Below are positions 1-10,293 of a stretch of DNA of 64,000 nucleotides, one piece after another (the first letter of the stretch is position 1; the number at the start of each line of letters is the position of its first letter). The stretch is from assembly GCF_018831085.1 (NCBI RefSeq), contig NZ_JAGPNM010000005.1, positions 62,001 through 126,000 of the forward strand, in the 5' to 3' direction. The position numbers and the translations under genes were made by a program. The notes beneath the pieces were generated by a model. The model made no database searches and was not told where the DNA came from. It saw nothing but the letters and a program-made list of their open reading frames with translations. Source of the stretch: Rheinheimera oceanensis (GTDB lineage Bacteria; Pseudomonadota; Gammaproteobacteria; Enterobacterales; Alteromonadaceae).

Positions 1-1
1 G

Positions 2-1096
2 ATTTCCGGCTATGCAATGGTAGCGATAGACCATGTATTACATGGAGATCGTGGTTTCACTGTTGATGTAGAGACAGAGGATGGAATAGAAACTGTCGTC
101 ATTAATGCATCTACCCACAATGCAACTGACTATATGAATTTGCAGAGCTTGTTAACAACAAGGGATAATGTGCGGCAGAGCATTGCGGATATTCTTGGCG
201 TGAGATTAGGACTTAACTTCAGTAATCTGGCGCAGAGTGGCACTATTAACCCTGCCAATGTGCAATTTATTGGTCACTCATTAGGTGCGATAGCAGGTAC
301 CTCAGCAATTGCTATGGCAAATATGCCGGTTGAAAGTACAGAGTTAGATGAAGATGAGAAAGCACTGATTGATTCACTTTATCAGGTTAACACCGCAACA
401 CTGGCTATGCCTGGTGGTGCTATTGCTAATTTCCTGCTTGAATCAGGTAGTTTTGGCCCGTTGATTAAAGCGTCTGTGTTATTTGCGGTGGGGGGAGAAG
501 AAATAAGCACTGCATTTGCGCAGTTTGCAACAGCTCAAAGTGGTTGTGGGCAGGCGTTAGTGCCTCCTTTTGCTGCTTGTTATAACGCTTTTGAGCAATA
601 TTTAATGCAGCAAGGGCAGAATGCAACAATAGCAGCCTTATATGCTGGTTATAATCAGTTTGCTTTTGCTGCTCAAACTGTAATAGACAGTGGCGATCCA
701 AATAACTATGCCCAACATCTGGTTGTTAGTGAAACACCGGCCTATGTTATTGCTGTAGTAGGTGATGGCGATGAGAATTTGCCGGATCAAGTTATTCCTA
801 ATGGTATTGAGCAGCCAATACTGGCTGTAGCAGCACAAAAAATGCCTTTGGCAGGCACACTGCCGCTGGCCAGGCTGCTTGGTGTTCAAAAAGTTGATAA
901 TATTGCTGGTTGGTTCCCTACAGACGGTGCTAATGCATTGGCTCAGTTTACAGTGGGTGACCACAGCTCGATATTGAACCCGGAAGCCAGTGCAGCAGCT
1001 ACTGTTGAAATGCAAACGCAAACTGTAAGCTTTATTCAGTCAGGAGGCACCGCAGTTTTAGTAACTAACCCTGCTGTATTAGCACCAGCTAACTAA
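2..1096 (+). CDS. VolA/Pla-1/cef-type extracellular lipase, 3' part (5' truncated by window edge)
   Basis: This is the C-terminal part of an alpha/beta-hydrolase lipase of the large surface lipase family found in Vibrio, Shewanella and relatives (VolA, Pla-1/cef). The reading frame is open to the left edge, and the residues before the first in-frame Met (17) read ISGYA and continue into VAIDHVLHGDRGF, a family-typical block, so the true start lies outside. The nucleophile elbow GHSLG has its Ser codon at 278-280. The likely catalytic His is in VGDHSS, codon 962-964. The protein should hydrolyse acyl esters or lysophospholipids at the cell surface; that role is inferred from the family. A strong terminator follows 20 bases after the stop, so it is not co-transcribed with sohB. 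Confidence 0.8.
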   Translation: MSGYAMVAIDHVLHGDRGFTVDVETEDGIETVVINASTHNATDYMNLQSLLTTRDNVRQSIADILGVRLGLNFSNLAQSGTINPANVQFIGHSLGAIAGTSAIAMANMPVESTELDEDEKALIDSLYQVNTATLAMPGGAIANFLLESGSFGPLIKASVLFAVGGEEISTAFAQFATAQSGCGQALVPPFAACYNAFEQYLMQQGQNATIAALYAGYNQFAFAAQTVIDSGDPNNYAQHLVVSETPAYVIAVVGDGDENLPDQVIPNGIEQPILAVAAQKMPLAGTLPLARLLGVQKVDNIAGWFPTDGANALAQFTVGDHSSILNPEASAAATVEMQTQTVSFIQSGGTAVLVTNPAVLAPAN

Positions 1097-1117
1097 GTTA
1101 TACTGTTCTGGCATGTA

Positions 1118-1142
1118 AAGCCCGGTTCGCCGGGCTTTTTCT
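1118..1142 (+). terminator. Rho-independent terminator after lipase gene
   Basis: Perfect 8-bp stem AAGCCCGG / CCGGGCTT (1118-1125 with 1130-1137) closed by a TTCG tetraloop and followed by a T-rich run. Confidence 0.9.
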
Positions 1143-1191
1143 TTTTGTTAAAGCCGTTACAATGCAGCAAAACGTTATTAAGGAGCCTGTC

Positions 1192-2187
1192 TTGGAGTTT
1201 ATATACGAATATGGGATGTTTCTGGCCAAAGCGGTAACGCTGGTAGCGGCTGTAGCTTTAATTATTGGTTTAATCGCCGGTGCTGCCGCGGGTAAAGCCA
1301 GGCCGAAAAAAGGCCAGTTGCAATTTACTGATTTAACGGCGCAGTACAAAGCCGTCACTGAAGATATGCAGCAGCAGTTGCTGGATAAAAAGCAGTTTAA
1401 GCAATGGCAAAAAACACAGCACAGCAAAAAGGCAGAAACCAAACCCAGACTGTTTGTGGTTGATTTTCATGGCAGTATGGACGCACGCGAGGCCGAGTCT
1501 CTGCGCGAAGAAGTAACTGCAATACTAGCGGTTGCCAATAAGGAAGATGAAGTATTACTGCGCCTGGAAAGCGGTGGTGGCGTAGTGCATGGCTATGGCC
1601 TGGCTGCATCGCAGCTTGACCGTTTGCGCAAAGCTGATGTAAGCCTGACAGTTGCCATTGATAAAGTTGCTGCCAGCGGCGGCTATATGATGGCGTGTAT
1701 TGGCCACAAGATCCTGGCGGCACCTTTTGCTATCGTTGGCTCTATCGGGGTTATTGCACAATTGCCTAACTTTAATAAGTTATTGAAAAAAGGCCACATT
1801 GATTTTGAGCAATTTACCGCCGGAGAATATAAGCGTACCGTAACCCTGTTTGGTGAAAACAACGACAAAGGGCGGCAGAAATTTCAGCAGGAACTGGAGC
1901 AAACACATCAGTTGTTTAAACAGTTTGTGCAGGATCACCGGCCACAGCTGGATATAGAGCAGGTTGCCACCGGTGAGCACTGGTTTGGCTATCAGGCTTT
2001 GCCGCTTAAACTGGTGGATGAAATTCAGACAAGCGACGCTTATTTAATGTCGCAAATGTCACAGCGGGATCTGTTTCAGGTGCGGTATCAGCTGCGCAAA
2101 GGCATTGCCGAAAAAGTCGGTATGGGTTCGGCAAATATTTTATCGGTTTGGTGGCAAAAACTGATGCAGCAATCAAGGATTGGGTAG
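1192..2187 (+). CDS. sohB: Signal-peptide-peptidase-like inner-membrane serine protease SohB
   Basis: SohB is an S49-family (SppA-like) protease anchored in the inner membrane with a periplasmic active site. I place the start at a TTG (1192): it has AAGGAG at 1180-1185 six bases upstream and gives LEFIYEYGMFLAK, which lines up with the E. coli SohB N-terminus. An in-frame ATG at 1162 would add ten residues and has no good ribosome site. Predicted length is 331 aa (E. coli about 349). One transmembrane segment lies at about residues 12-33. The nucleophile Ser is expected in KVAASGGYMMA, a typical S49 SGG block, and a QLPNF/GSIGVIAQ region follows. The gene stands alone between a terminator and the convergent symporter gene. 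Confidence 0.88.
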   Translation: MEFIYEYGMFLAKAVTLVAAVALIIGLIAGAAAGKARPKKGQLQFTDLTAQYKAVTEDMQQQLLDKKQFKQWQKTQHSKKAETKPRLFVVDFHGSMDAREAESLREEVTAILAVANKEDEVLLRLESGGGVVHGYGLAASQLDRLRKADVSLTVAIDKVAASGGYMMACIGHKILAAPFAIVGSIGVIAQLPNFNKLLKKGHIDFEQFTAGEYKRTVTLFGENNDKGRQKFQQELEQTHQLFKQFVQDHRPQLDIEQVATGEHWFGYQALPLKLVDEIQTSDAYLMSQMSQRDLFQVRYQLRKGIAEKVGMGSANILSVWWQKLMQQSRIG

Positions 2188-2209
2188 CAGGCAGCGTACA
2201 CTGCCTGCT
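2186..2209. terminator. Stem-loop between convergent sohB and symporter gene
   Basis: Perfect 9-bp inverted repeat AGCAGGCAG / CTGCCTGCT (2186-2194 with 2201-2209) with a 6-base loop, directly after the sohB stop. There is no T-run on either side, so an intrinsic terminator role is only likely. Confidence 0.4.
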
Positions 2210-2239
2210 TAGTCACTTGCGAAAAGGGCAGTTTAGCGG

Positions 2240-3574
2240 TTAGCGCAAATGATGAAAATCGACATTTTCTTCTTTGCTTCCGGCGTTAATGTCGTTAAAC
2301 ACATTAACGTCGAACTCATTTTCACTTTTACCGACAATACACGACACCATTGCATCACCGGTAATGTTCACTGCGGTGCGGGTCATATCCAGCAAGCGGT
2401 CAACGCCAATAATCAGTGCAATTCCTTCTACCGGTAAACCAACCTGCTGCAACACCATAGCCAGCATAATCAGGCCGACACCAGGTACGCCTGCGGTGCC
2501 GATAGAGGCCAGCGTGGCGGTAATTATTACCATTAAATAGTCGGTTAATGTCAGGTCTACCACAAATACCTGGGCAATAAATACCGTCGCTACGCCCTGC
2601 ATTATTGCTGTACCGTCCATATTAATTGTGGCGCCAAGCGGCACGGTAAAAGAGGCAATGCTGTTTTTAACGCCCAGCTTTTTGGTTACCGCTTCCATAG
2701 TTACCGGCATAGTGGCATTGCTGCTGGAAGTGCTAAAACCAAACAGCGCTGCGTCACGCATTTTGCGGAAGAAAATAAACGGGTTAAGGCCGGTAAGCAG
2801 TTTTAATATTACGCCGTAAGTGACCAGACCATGCAGTATCAGTACAGTCATTACCACGCCAAAGTACTTTATCAGGCTGGCAATGGTTTCAAAACCCAGC
2901 GTGGTAAACAGTTTAGCCATCAGAAAGAATACGCCATAAGGCGCCAGATTCATCAGCAGGGTTACCAGCTTCATAATGACTTCGCTAAGATCATTAAAAA
3001 CCGACGCCAGCCGTTCACCGGCTTTGCCGCTTAATGCCATTGCCAGGCCAAACAATACAGCAAAAACAATGATTTGCAGCATATTGCCCGAAGCCATAGA
3101 TTCAATAGGGTTACTGGGGAAAATATTAATAAACACCTGAGATAACGGCGGCGCTTCGCTAACATCAAAGCTGGCATCAGAGTGCATTTCGACGCCTTTT
3201 CCGGGATTTATCAGCAAGGCAGCAAAAATAGCCAGAGTAATGGCTATAGCTGTTGTCACCATGTAAAGGCCGATAGTTTTACCACCAAGCCTGCCCAGGC
3301 TTGAGGTGTCAGACAGTGAGCAGGTGCCACACACCAGAGAGACAAATACCAACGGTACCACCAGCATTTTCAAACTGGCGATAAAGATTTCGCCACCAAT
3401 ATGGAAAATACCGTCAATAAAGAACATTTTAAGTGGCAGTTCCATGCCAAGAATATACAGTATCCGCTCATCCTGGCCTGCAAGCAGCCATTTGAAGAAA
3501 AAGCCGACCAAAATACCTGCCGCCATACCAATTACAATACGGGCAGTTAACCCAAGTTTTTTATTTCCTGTCAT
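2240..3574 (-). CDS. Dicarboxylate/amino acid:cation symporter (DAACS, SLC1-like)
   Basis: A 444-aa inner-membrane sodium- or proton-coupled carrier of the GltP/DctA/GltPh family. Visible family signatures are the serine-rich re-entrant loop with SSSNATMP (about residue 278), the cation-site motif TINMDGTA (about residue 312) and DMTRTAVNITGD near residue 390, where the Asp and Asn contact substrate and sodium in GltPh. Around eight hydrophobic segments fit the fold. Substrate (aspartate/glutamate, C4-dicarboxylate or serine/threonine) cannot be settled by reading. The gene is single, convergent with sohB and divergent from the Ig-repeat lipoprotein. The ribosome site before the ATG is weak. 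Confidence 0.88.
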   Translation of the reverse strand: MTGNKKLGLTARIVIGMAAGILVGFFFKWLLAGQDERILYILGMELPLKMFFIDGIFHIGGEIFIASLKMLVVPLVFVSLVCGTCSLSDTSSLGRLGGKTIGLYMVTTAIAITLAIFAALLINPGKGVEMHSDASFDVSEAPPLSQVFINIFPSNPIESMASGNMLQIIVFAVLFGLAMALSGKAGERLASVFNDLSEVIMKLVTLLMNLAPYGVFFLMAKLFTTLGFETIASLIKYFGVVMTVLILHGLVTYGVILKLLTGLNPFIFFRKMRDAALFGFSTSSSNATMPVTMEAVTKKLGVKNSIASFTVPLGATINMDGTAIMQGVATVFIAQVFVVDLTLTDYLMVIITATLASIGTAGVPGVGLIMLAMVLQQVGLPVEGIALIIGVDRLLDMTRTAVNITGDAMVSCIVGKSENEFDVNVFNDINAGSKEENVDFHHLR

Positions 3575-3748
3575 AACATCAGACTAGTTTTAATTAAGCA
3601 GTAGCGCTAAGCCTAACAGGTTGGCCTCTGGAAAGGCAGATTGTGCTGGTTTTTTTTTATAAATTGCTATCACGCTTGCCAGATTATTGGTTTAAGATGC
3701 AGAATTAACAAAAACTATATAATAAAAAAACAGCTTGGGAGAGTTTTA

Positions 3749-6007
3749 ATGCGAAACGTTCAGCAACTTATCGTTGCGCTGCTTTTAACCATGTTAGCAG
3801 CCTGCGGTGGCGGTGGTACTCTTGACTCTGACGGCGGTACAGGCGGTGGCAACACTACACCGGTTTACAGCTTAGCCGTAACATTAACTAACTCTGCAGG
3901 CTCAGCTTCAACAGCATTAGCCCAGGCAACTCCTTTAACAATAACGGCAACGTTAACTGCGACAAATAGCGGTGTTGTGGCTGGGCGTGTAGTACAGTTT
4001 GAACTCAGTAACACTGCTTTGGCGACTTTTGGTAATACAACTGGCAGTGCAGTGACCAATGCACAGGGTGTGGCAACTATATCGTTACTTGCAGGGGGCA
4101 GCAGTGGTGCAGGTACAGTTACTGCTACGTATTCTGGAGCTTCTGCGGATGTTGCTTTTAACTCTGCGGGTGATGGCGGCGGTACAGTAGATATCACTGT
4201 TGGCTCTGTTGCCCTTATTGCGGATACTTTACAGCTTGGTTCCGGTGCTTCAGGCAAGGTAGAGTTATCTGCCTTAGTTCGCGATACCAATAACGTTGTG
4301 TTAGCCGGTGTACCAGTAAGCTTTTCTTCAGATTCAGGCGAGCTGGTACAAATTGATAGCACAACAGCGAACAACGGCGTAGCCAGAGCGACACTAACCA
4401 CGCAAATTGATAAAAACAATCGCGACATTGTGGTGACGGCAAGAGTTCAACAGCAAAGCTCGCAGTTAACGGTTGCCGTAGTTGGCACCAGTATTGAAAT
4501 TGCCGCACCAGATTCTGTGGTGTTGTCAGATACAGCTACGATTGACTTATTCCTTACTGATGCAAACGGCAATGGCATTCAGGGTGTTGATATTGAAGTT
4601 GTTTCAGCACTGGGTAATACATTAAGTGATACCAGCCCGGCAACGTCAGGTAATGCGGGTAAGGCGAGCTTTACTTATACCGCTACCAACAGTGGTGTTG
4701 ATACGCTGACGGTAACGGCGTTAGGTGTTACAAACAGTGTTACTATTAGTATTAGCGCCGATGCTTTTGCGTTTTTAACAATCGTTGGCGGTGACGGTGC
4801 TGCACTTCCCGGAAGTCCAGTTCAAGAAGTTAATTTGAATACAGCTCAACAAATATCAGTGGAGTGGCTGATTAACGATACCCCTAACGGTGGTGAAGAT
4901 GTTGCATTTAGCACAACCCGGGGTGTTATAGCTAATACTGAGGCAGAACTGTTGAATAATACAGTTTCAGTAACTGGTACGACAGATAATGATGGCGTAG
5001 CTGTAGCATATATTCAGTCTGAATATGCCGGCTTAGTTACACTTAGCGCAGTCGGGGGCTCCGCTGGAAATGCGGTAAGTGCTAAGAAACTAGTCGAGTT
5101 TGTTGCTAATAATCCTTCAAAGGTTGAAACCCAAGCATTTCCTGCGCAAGTAGGGGTGGGTGAATCCAGCGCAATTCGGGCAATAGTGCGAGATGCAAAT
5201 AATAATCCAGTAAAAAATGAAACAGTAGTATTTACATTAGATAATGCGGCTGGTGGTACTATCAGTAATGGCACCGCGAAGACTAACTCTCAAGGCGTAG
5301 CGTCTACAGTATTTACTGCTGATTCTTCTACTGGTAGCGGTGTGAATGGAACAAACCTTATCGTAAAAGCTAGTTTAGCGCGTGACAACACTATTTTCGA
5401 TGAAACTGACTTAGCTGTAGGGGCAAGGACATTATTTTTCCGCTTTGGTACTGGTAATGTTATTACTAAGCCGAGTATTAGTACCTACTCAAAAGAGTTT
5501 TCAATTATCGTTACTGATAGTTCAGGGAATGCAGTAGTAGGCCAGCAGCTGAATGTTGCAGTTGCTTCTATCAACTACCGAAAAGGTTCCTGGGCGGCGT
5601 TTCCTGAGGCTCCAGCAGCATTTAAGAATTGGAGAGCATCTGGCTCTGCACCTGCTATAAGTGATCCTATCAATTGCGTATCAGAAGATGCAAACTTCAA
5701 CGGAGTATTAGATTCTGGAGAGGATATTAATGCCGATGGTCAATTAACGCCCGGAAATTTTGCTGTGGTTTCCGACATTGAGCCATCTGATGGTAGTGGC
5801 ATTGTTACTTTCAATATTATTTATCCTCAAGATGTTGGTAGCTGGTTAGATGTACGTATTCAGGTGTCTGGTTTTGCCGCAGGCACTGAAAACATCAGCT
5901 ACAGAGAATATAGCTTGCCTACGGCTGCTGACGATTTGACGACAGAAACATCGCGTCCAGCTGACAATCCGTTCGGCGTTGTACAGCTTTGTACATCCAG
6001 CAATTGA
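3749..6007 (+). CDS. Large lipoprotein with tandem bacterial Ig-like (Big_1/invasin-type) domains
   Basis: The start is the ATG at 3749, preceded by GGGAGAG; an upstream in-frame ATG at 3641 has no plausible leader. The first 19 residues form a lipoprotein signal with lipobox LAAC, followed by a Gly-rich linker. The remaining ~720 of 752 residues are repeated beta-sandwich units of about 90-100 aa. Each carries the invasin/Big_1 pattern D-x-x-x-N-x-V-x-G-x-x-V-x-F, for example LVRDTNNVVLAGVPVSF, FLTDANGNGIQG and IVRDANNNPVKNETVVF. Near the C-terminus (about residues 650-675) is a Ca2+-loop-like stretch DANFNGVLDSGEDINADG. It is probably an outer-membrane surface adhesin or structural lipoprotein; the specific ligand is unknown. 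It is a single gene ending in a strong bidirectional terminator. Confidence 0.8.
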   Translation: MRNVQQLIVALLLTMLAACGGGGTLDSDGGTGGGNTTPVYSLAVTLTNSAGSASTALAQATPLTITATLTATNSGVVAGRVVQFELSNTALATFGNTTGSAVTNAQGVATISLLAGGSSGAGTVTATYSGASADVAFNSAGDGGGTVDITVGSVALIADTLQLGSGASGKVELSALVRDTNNVVLAGVPVSFSSDSGELVQIDSTTANNGVARATLTTQIDKNNRDIVVTARVQQQSSQLTVAVVGTSIEIAAPDSVVLSDTATIDLFLTDANGNGIQGVDIEVVSALGNTLSDTSPATSGNAGKASFTYTATNSGVDTLTVTALGVTNSVTISISADAFAFLTIVGGDGAALPGSPVQEVNLNTAQQISVEWLINDTPNGGEDVAFSTTRGVIANTEAELLNNTVSVTGTTDNDGVAVAYIQSEYAGLVTLSAVGGSAGNAVSAKKLVEFVANNPSKVETQAFPAQVGVGESSAIRAIVRDANNNPVKNETVVFTLDNAAGGTISNGTAKTNSQGVASTVFTADSSTGSGVNGTNLIVKASLARDNTIFDETDLAVGARTLFFRFGTGNVITKPSISTYSKEFSIIVTDSSGNAVVGQQLNVAVASINYRKGSWAAFPEAPAAFKNWRASGSAPAISDPINCVSEDANFNGVLDSGEDINADGQLTPGNFAVVSDIEPSDGSGIVTFNIIYPQDVGSWLDVRIQVSGFAAGTENISYREYSLPTAADDLTTETSRPADNPFGVVQLCTSSN

Positions 6008-6011
6008 TGAT

Positions 6012-6042
6012 AAAAAAGGGAGCTAAATCAGCTCCCTTTTTT
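6012..6042. terminator. Bidirectional Rho-independent terminator
   Basis: Perfect 13-bp stem AAAAAAGGGAGCT / AGCTCCCTTTTTT around a 5-base loop (6025-6029). The A- and T-runs serve both the Ig lipoprotein (+) and astB (-), which converge here. Confidence 0.93.
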
Positions 6043-6060
6043 ACACTTAAATTTAATAAC

Positions 6061-7404
6061 TTATTCTTGCTGGAACTGATACACCGACCCCAGATCGAGA
6101 ATTTGGGTTAGCTCATCCAGCGCTGTACGTGACTCCAGCAACAACTGTGGATCGGCCAGATCGGCTTCGGAAATCTCATCACGATAATGCTTATCTACCC
6201 ACTGATTTAACCGGGTAAACAATGCATCGTTTATCAGCACATTCGGGTTTACAGCTTGTTTTTCCTGCTCACTCATCGCTACGCGCAGGCGTAAACAGGC
6301 CGGGCCGCCGCCGTTACGCATGCTTTGTTTAACATCATAGTAGTGGATCTGTTTTATTGGCGTATTGCGCTCTGTCAGTGCTGCCAGATAGGCCGATACG
6401 GCAGGGTTATCCTGGCATTCAGTTGGCGCAATAATAGCCATTTCACCGCCGGGTAATGTCACCACCTGAGTATTAAACAAGTAAGTTTTAATCGCTTCGG
6501 CTACAGAAACCTCGCTGTCTTTAACTTCTATCAGGTGTAGCTCTGTGTCATGGCCAAACTTACGCTGTAACTCGGTTAGCTTTTGCTGGCTGTCGATAAA
6601 GGCTTGCTGGTGATAAAACAGTACATTCTGGTTACCCACAGCGATAACATCATTGTGAAATACGCCCTGATCAATTACATCGGGGTTTTGTTGCATATAC
6701 ACCACATGCTCTGTACTTAAACCATGTAACCTTGCTACTGCCTCGCAGGCTTCCAGCGTGTGGCGGGCCGGAAAGCGCTTGGGTGCTGGCTTACTGCTAT
6801 CGAACGCATAACGGCCGAATACAAAGAGTTCAACCCCCCGCTTGCCATAAGCGCTGCAAAGTCTGGTATGATTCGCGGCGCCTTCATCACCAAAGTGATC
6901 ATTGTCCGGTAAATGTGTATGATGCGCAAAATGTTGAGGGTTACGGAACATTGCCTGCAAAATTTTGCCTGTAGTTACAGGCTCAAGTGAACGGTGAAAT
7001 TTGTTGGTAAGATTGGCAGGGGTAAAATGCACCTTGCCATCAGCAGTATCAGCAGAGGGCGATATGGTGGCGGCGTTGGCTGTCCACATGCTGGAGGCCG
7101 AACAAACGGCTTTAAACACCGCAGGGGCTTGTTTGGCGGCTTTTTCAATTACCTGGGCATCTGTGCCGGTAAAACCAAGGCGGCGTAGTGTGTATACATC
7201 GGGCCGTTCTTGTGGTGCCAGCACACCTTGTACTAAACCCAGGTCATGCAGGGCCTTCATTTTGCTTAAGCCCTGTTTTGCCGCCTGACGCGGGCTGGAG
7301 CTGTTTTTAGCGTTAGATAGTGAGGCAACATTGCCGATAGATAAACCGGCATAGTTATGGGTTGGTCCTACCAACCCATCGAAGTTTGCTTCAAAGTATT
7401 TCAT
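6061..7404 (-). CDS. astB: N-succinylarginine dihydrolase AstB
   Basis: AstB converts N2-succinylarginine to succinylornithine, CO2 and two NH3, step two of the arginine succinyltransferase catabolic pathway. I start it at 7404 ([13 protein letters not shown]), giving 447 aa, the same length as E. coli AstB and with the family N-terminus at residue 1. The frame stays open 47 codons further, but that segment (Ser/Asn/Lys-rich) has no family counterpart. Conserved blocks include GDEGAANH, the catalytic region [15 protein letters not shown] and the [11 protein letters not shown] block near residue 360. No astA, astD or astE lies nearby, so the rest of the pathway must be elsewhere. The gene is divergent from topA. 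Confidence 0.94.
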   Translation of the reverse strand: MKYFEANFDGLVGPTHNYAGLSIGNVASLSNAKNSSSPRQAAKQGLSKMKALHDLGLVQGVLAPQERPDVYTLRRLGFTGTDAQVIEKAAKQAPAVFKAVCSASSMWTANAATISPSADTADGKVHFTPANLTNKFHRSLEPVTTGKILQAMFRNPQHFAHHTHLPDNDHFGDEGAANHTRLCSAYGKRGVELFVFGRYAFDSSKPAPKRFPARHTLEACEAVARLHGLSTEHVVYMQQNPDVIDQGVFHNDVIAVGNQNVLFYHQQAFIDSQQKLTELQRKFGHDTELHLIEVKDSEVSVAEAIKTYLFNTQVVTLPGGEMAIIAPTECQDNPAVSAYLAALTERNTPIKQIHYYDVKQSMRNGGGPACLRLRVAMSEQEKQAVNPNVLINDALFTRLNQWVDKHYRDEISEADLADPQLLLESRTALDELTQILDLGSVYQFQQE

Positions 7405-7545
7405 TTTTGCTTTATATCCTTGTTTGGAAAGGGCACTGTTTTTATTATTTTTGCGGCCGCTAGAGGATGCTTCATTTGGATTGGCGAAGGTTTCGCCAGA
7501 CAGCTCTGAAAGTGAGCTGGTTTGCATAATAATGAGTTTATTCAC

Positions 7546-7574
7546 TTGTCACAACTGCGGTTTACGGATATACG
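7546..7574 (+). promoter_or_regulatory. Candidate sigma70 promoter for topA
   Basis: TTGTCA (7546-7551), a 17-bp spacer and TATACG (7569-7574), 54 bases before the topA ATG. Found by eye. Confidence 0.45.
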
Positions 7575-7628
7575 TTAAAAAAGCAGCATAGTTGGCATGC
7601 ATAAAATGTTAGGGATCTCGGGATTAAG

Positions 7629-10211
7629 ATGGCGAAATCACTGGTTATAGTCGAATCACCGGCAAAAGCGAAAACAATTAACAAATACCTCGGTAATGAC
7701 TTTGTCGTAAAGTCCAGCGTAGGTCATATTCGTGATTTACCCACCAGCAGTAGTAAAGAAAAATCTGCTGCCAGTAAAACACTGAGTAAAGAAGAGAAAG
7801 AATATCAGGCTCTGGTAGATCGCATGGGTATAGACCCTGCACATGGCTGGAAAGCGCGCTACGAAATTTTACCCGGCAAAGAAAAAGTGGTGAAAGAGCT
7901 AAAGGCGCTGGCAGAAAAAGCTGATACCGTTTATCTGGCAACGGACTTAGACCGCGAAGGAGAAGCTATTGCCTGGCATTTGCAGCAAATTATCGGTGGC
8001 GATGAGCACAAGTTTAAACGGGTAGTGTTTAACGAAATTACCAAAAATGCCATTCAGAATGCCTTTAAAGAGCCCGGCGAAGTTAACACTGACCGGGTAA
8101 ACGCGCAACAGGCCCGCCGCTTTTTAGATCGCGTTGTGGGCTTTATGGTATCGCCTTTGTTATGGAAAAAAGTTGCCAGGGGGTTATCAGCTGGCCGTGT
8201 GCAGTCGGTTGCTGTGCGCCTGGTGGTAGAGCGTGAGCGTGAAATTAAGGCCTTTGTGCCGGAAGAATACTGGACCATAGCTGCCGATACGCAAACGGCA
8301 GCTAAGCAGGCATTACAACTGGATGTCATTAAGCAGCAGGGTAAAGCGTTTAAGCCGGTAAATAAAGCCCAGGCTGATGCGGCTCTGGCGCTGTTAAATA
8401 AAGCCAGTTATACCGTGCAGGAGCGTGAAGATAAGCCCAGCAGCAGTAAACCGCAGGCGCCTTTTATTACCTCAACCCTGCAACAGGCTGCCAGCACCCG
8501 GCTGGGCTACGGTGTAAAGAAAACCATGATGCTGGCGCAGCGTTTATATGAAGCGGGCCACATTACTTATATGCGTACCGATTCTACCAATCTAAGTGCT
8601 GATGCGGTTGCCGCTTGTCGCGATTATATTGCCGGGAAATTTGGTAAAAAGTATCTGCCGGAGCAACCGTTGAGTTACGGCAGTAAAGCCAATGCGCAGG
8701 AAGCGCACGAAGCTATCAGGCCGTCTGACGTTAACGTATTGGCATCCAGCCTGGCGGATATGGAAGCTGACGCCCGCAAATTATATGAGCTGATCTGGCG
8801 TCAGTTTGTGGCCTGCCAGATGCCGCCTGCGCTTTATGATGTAAGCAATATTATTGTACAGGCCGGTGATTTTGAGCTCAAAGCCAAAGGCCGGGTATTA
8901 CGTTTTGACGGCTGGACTAAAGTACAGCCGGCAGTGAAGCGTAAAGATGAAGAAGACAACGTATTACCTGATGTTAAACCCGGCGAAGCGCTGAGCCTTG
9001 AACAGCTGACAAGTGCTCAGCACTTTACCAAGCCAGCTGCCCGCTTTAGCGAAGCAAGCTTAGTAAAAGAGTTGGAAAAACGGGGTATTGGCCGGCCTTC
9101 TACTTATGCCGCCATTATTTCAACTATTCAGGAGCGTGGCTACGTACGTGTTGAAAACAAGCGCTTTTATGCTGAGAAAATGGGTGAAATTGTTACTGAT
9201 CGTCTGGTTGAGAACTTTAACGACCTGATGAATTACGATTTTACCGCCAATATGGAACTGAAGCTTGATGATATCGCTAATGGTCAGGCACAGTGGCGTA
9301 AAGAGCTTGATAGCTTCTATGGTGATTTTTATCAAAAACTGAAAACAGCTGAAAACGACCCGGAGCACGGCGGTATGCGTGCTAATCAGTTTGTGCTTAC
9401 CGATATTGCCTGCCCAACCTGTGGCAGGCCTATGGGCATTCGTACGGCTTCTACCGGGGTATTTTTAGGTTGCTCAGGTTACAACCTGCCGCCAAAAGAG
9501 CGCTGTACTACTACGATGAACCTGGTTTCCGGTGACGTGGCGGTTAATGTCAGCGACGAAGATGAAATGGAAACCGAGGCGCTGCGGCAGAAAAAACGCT
9601 GCGCCAAGTGCGGTACTGCTATGGACAGTTATCTGATTGACGAGCAGCGTAAATTGCATGTTTGTGGTAATAACCCTGCCTGTGATGGTTATCAGGTTGA
9701 GCAGGGCAGTTTTAAGATTAAAGGCTATGATGGCCCGCTGATTGAGTGTGATAAGTGTGGCAGCGATATGCAGCTGAAATCAGGCCGTTTTGGCAAGTAT
9801 TTTGGCTGCACTAACAGTGACTGTAAAAACACCCGCAAGCTGCTGCGAAATGGCGAAGCGGCACCACCAAAAGAAGATCCGGTGCATTTACCTGAGCTGA
9901 AATGTGAAAAGTCAGATGCTTACTTTGTACTGCGTGATGGCGCTGCCGGTTTGTTTATGGCGGCATCTACGTTTCCTAAGTCACGCGAAACCCGTGCGCC
10001 GTTAGTAGCAGAGTTAGCCAAATACCGCTCTCAGTTATCACCAAAGTTTTATTATCTGGCCGATGCGCCGGTAAAAGACCCTGATGGCAATCCGGCTATA
10101 GTGCGCTGGAGCCGTAAAACCAAGCAGCAGTATGTGATGTCAGAAAAAGACGGCAAAGCTACCGGCTGGTCTGCCTGGTATGAAAATGGCAAATGGGTGG
10201 TTGCCAAATAA
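7629..10211 (+). CDS. topA: DNA topoisomerase I (type IA, omega protein)
   Basis: TopA relaxes negatively supercoiled DNA by single-strand passage. At 860 aa it matches the family (E. coli 865). An N-terminal TOPRIM domain has the acidic motif [13 protein letters not shown] (about residue 105). The catalytic Tyr is in [12 protein letters not shown] at about residue 314, equivalent to E. coli Tyr319. The C-terminal third carries several four-cysteine zinc ribbons (CPTCGRPMG..., CAKCGTAMD..., CDKCGSDMQ...GCTNSDC). Topoisomerase I just upstream of cysB resembles the E. coli topA-cysB neighbourhood, but here two minus-strand genes lie between them. A strong terminator follows. Confidence 0.97.
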   Translation: MAKSLVIVESPAKAKTINKYLGNDFVVKSSVGHIRDLPTSSSKEKSAASKTLSKEEKEYQALVDRMGIDPAHGWKARYEILPGKEKVVKELKALAEKADTVYLATDLDREGEAIAWHLQQIIGGDEHKFKRVVFNEITKNAIQNAFKEPGEVNTDRVNAQQARRFLDRVVGFMVSPLLWKKVARGLSAGRVQSVAVRLVVEREREIKAFVPEEYWTIAADTQTAAKQALQLDVIKQQGKAFKPVNKAQADAALALLNKASYTVQEREDKPSSSKPQAPFITSTLQQAASTRLGYGVKKTMMLAQRLYEAGHITYMRTDSTNLSADAVAACRDYIAGKFGKKYLPEQPLSYGSKANAQEAHEAIRPSDVNVLASSLADMEADARKLYELIWRQFVACQMPPALYDVSNIIVQAGDFELKAKGRVLRFDGWTKVQPAVKRKDEEDNVLPDVKPGEALSLEQLTSAQHFTKPAARFSEASLVKELEKRGIGRPSTYAAIISTIQERGYVRVENKRFYAEKMGEIVTDRLVENFNDLMNYDFTANMELKLDDIANGQAQWRKELDSFYGDFYQKLKTAENDPEHGGMRANQFVLTDIACPTCGRPMGIRTASTGVFLGCSGYNLPPKERCTTTMNLVSGDVAVNVSDEDEMETEALRQKKRCAKCGTAMDSYLIDEQRKLHVCGNNPACDGYQVEQGSFKIKGYDGPLIECDKCGSDMQLKSGRFGKYFGCTNSDCKNTRKLLRNGEAAPPKEDPVHLPELKCEKSDAYFVLRDGAAGLFMAASTFPKSRETRAPLVAELAKYRSQLSPKFYYLADAPVKDPDGNPAIVRWSRKTKQQYVMSEKDGKATGWSAWYENGKWVVAK

Positions 10212-10250
10212 GTGGCCAGCCACTAAGTTGCGACATTCCAGCCGTAAAAA

Positions 10251-10276
10251 AAACAGGCCGCATTCGCGGCCTGTTT
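10251..10276. terminator. Terminator between topA and the convergent hypothetical gene
   Basis: Perfect 11-bp stem AAACAGGCCGC / GCGGCCTGTTT with loop ATTC, with A-rich sequence on the left side. Confidence 0.85.
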
Positions 10277-10293
10277 CATATAACTTTATAACG

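Noticed and set aside
638..1021. Long open frames opposite the lipase, flagellar and glycosylation genes
   Set aside because: They lie within genes with clear family matches on the other strand, lack ribosome sites and have no recognisable motifs.
7405..7545. 47-codon N-terminal extension of astB, including a GCGGCCGC site
   Set aside because: The AstB family start is at the Met at 7404 and gives the exact E. coli length. The extension is low-complexity with no family match, and an 8-base restriction site can occur by chance.
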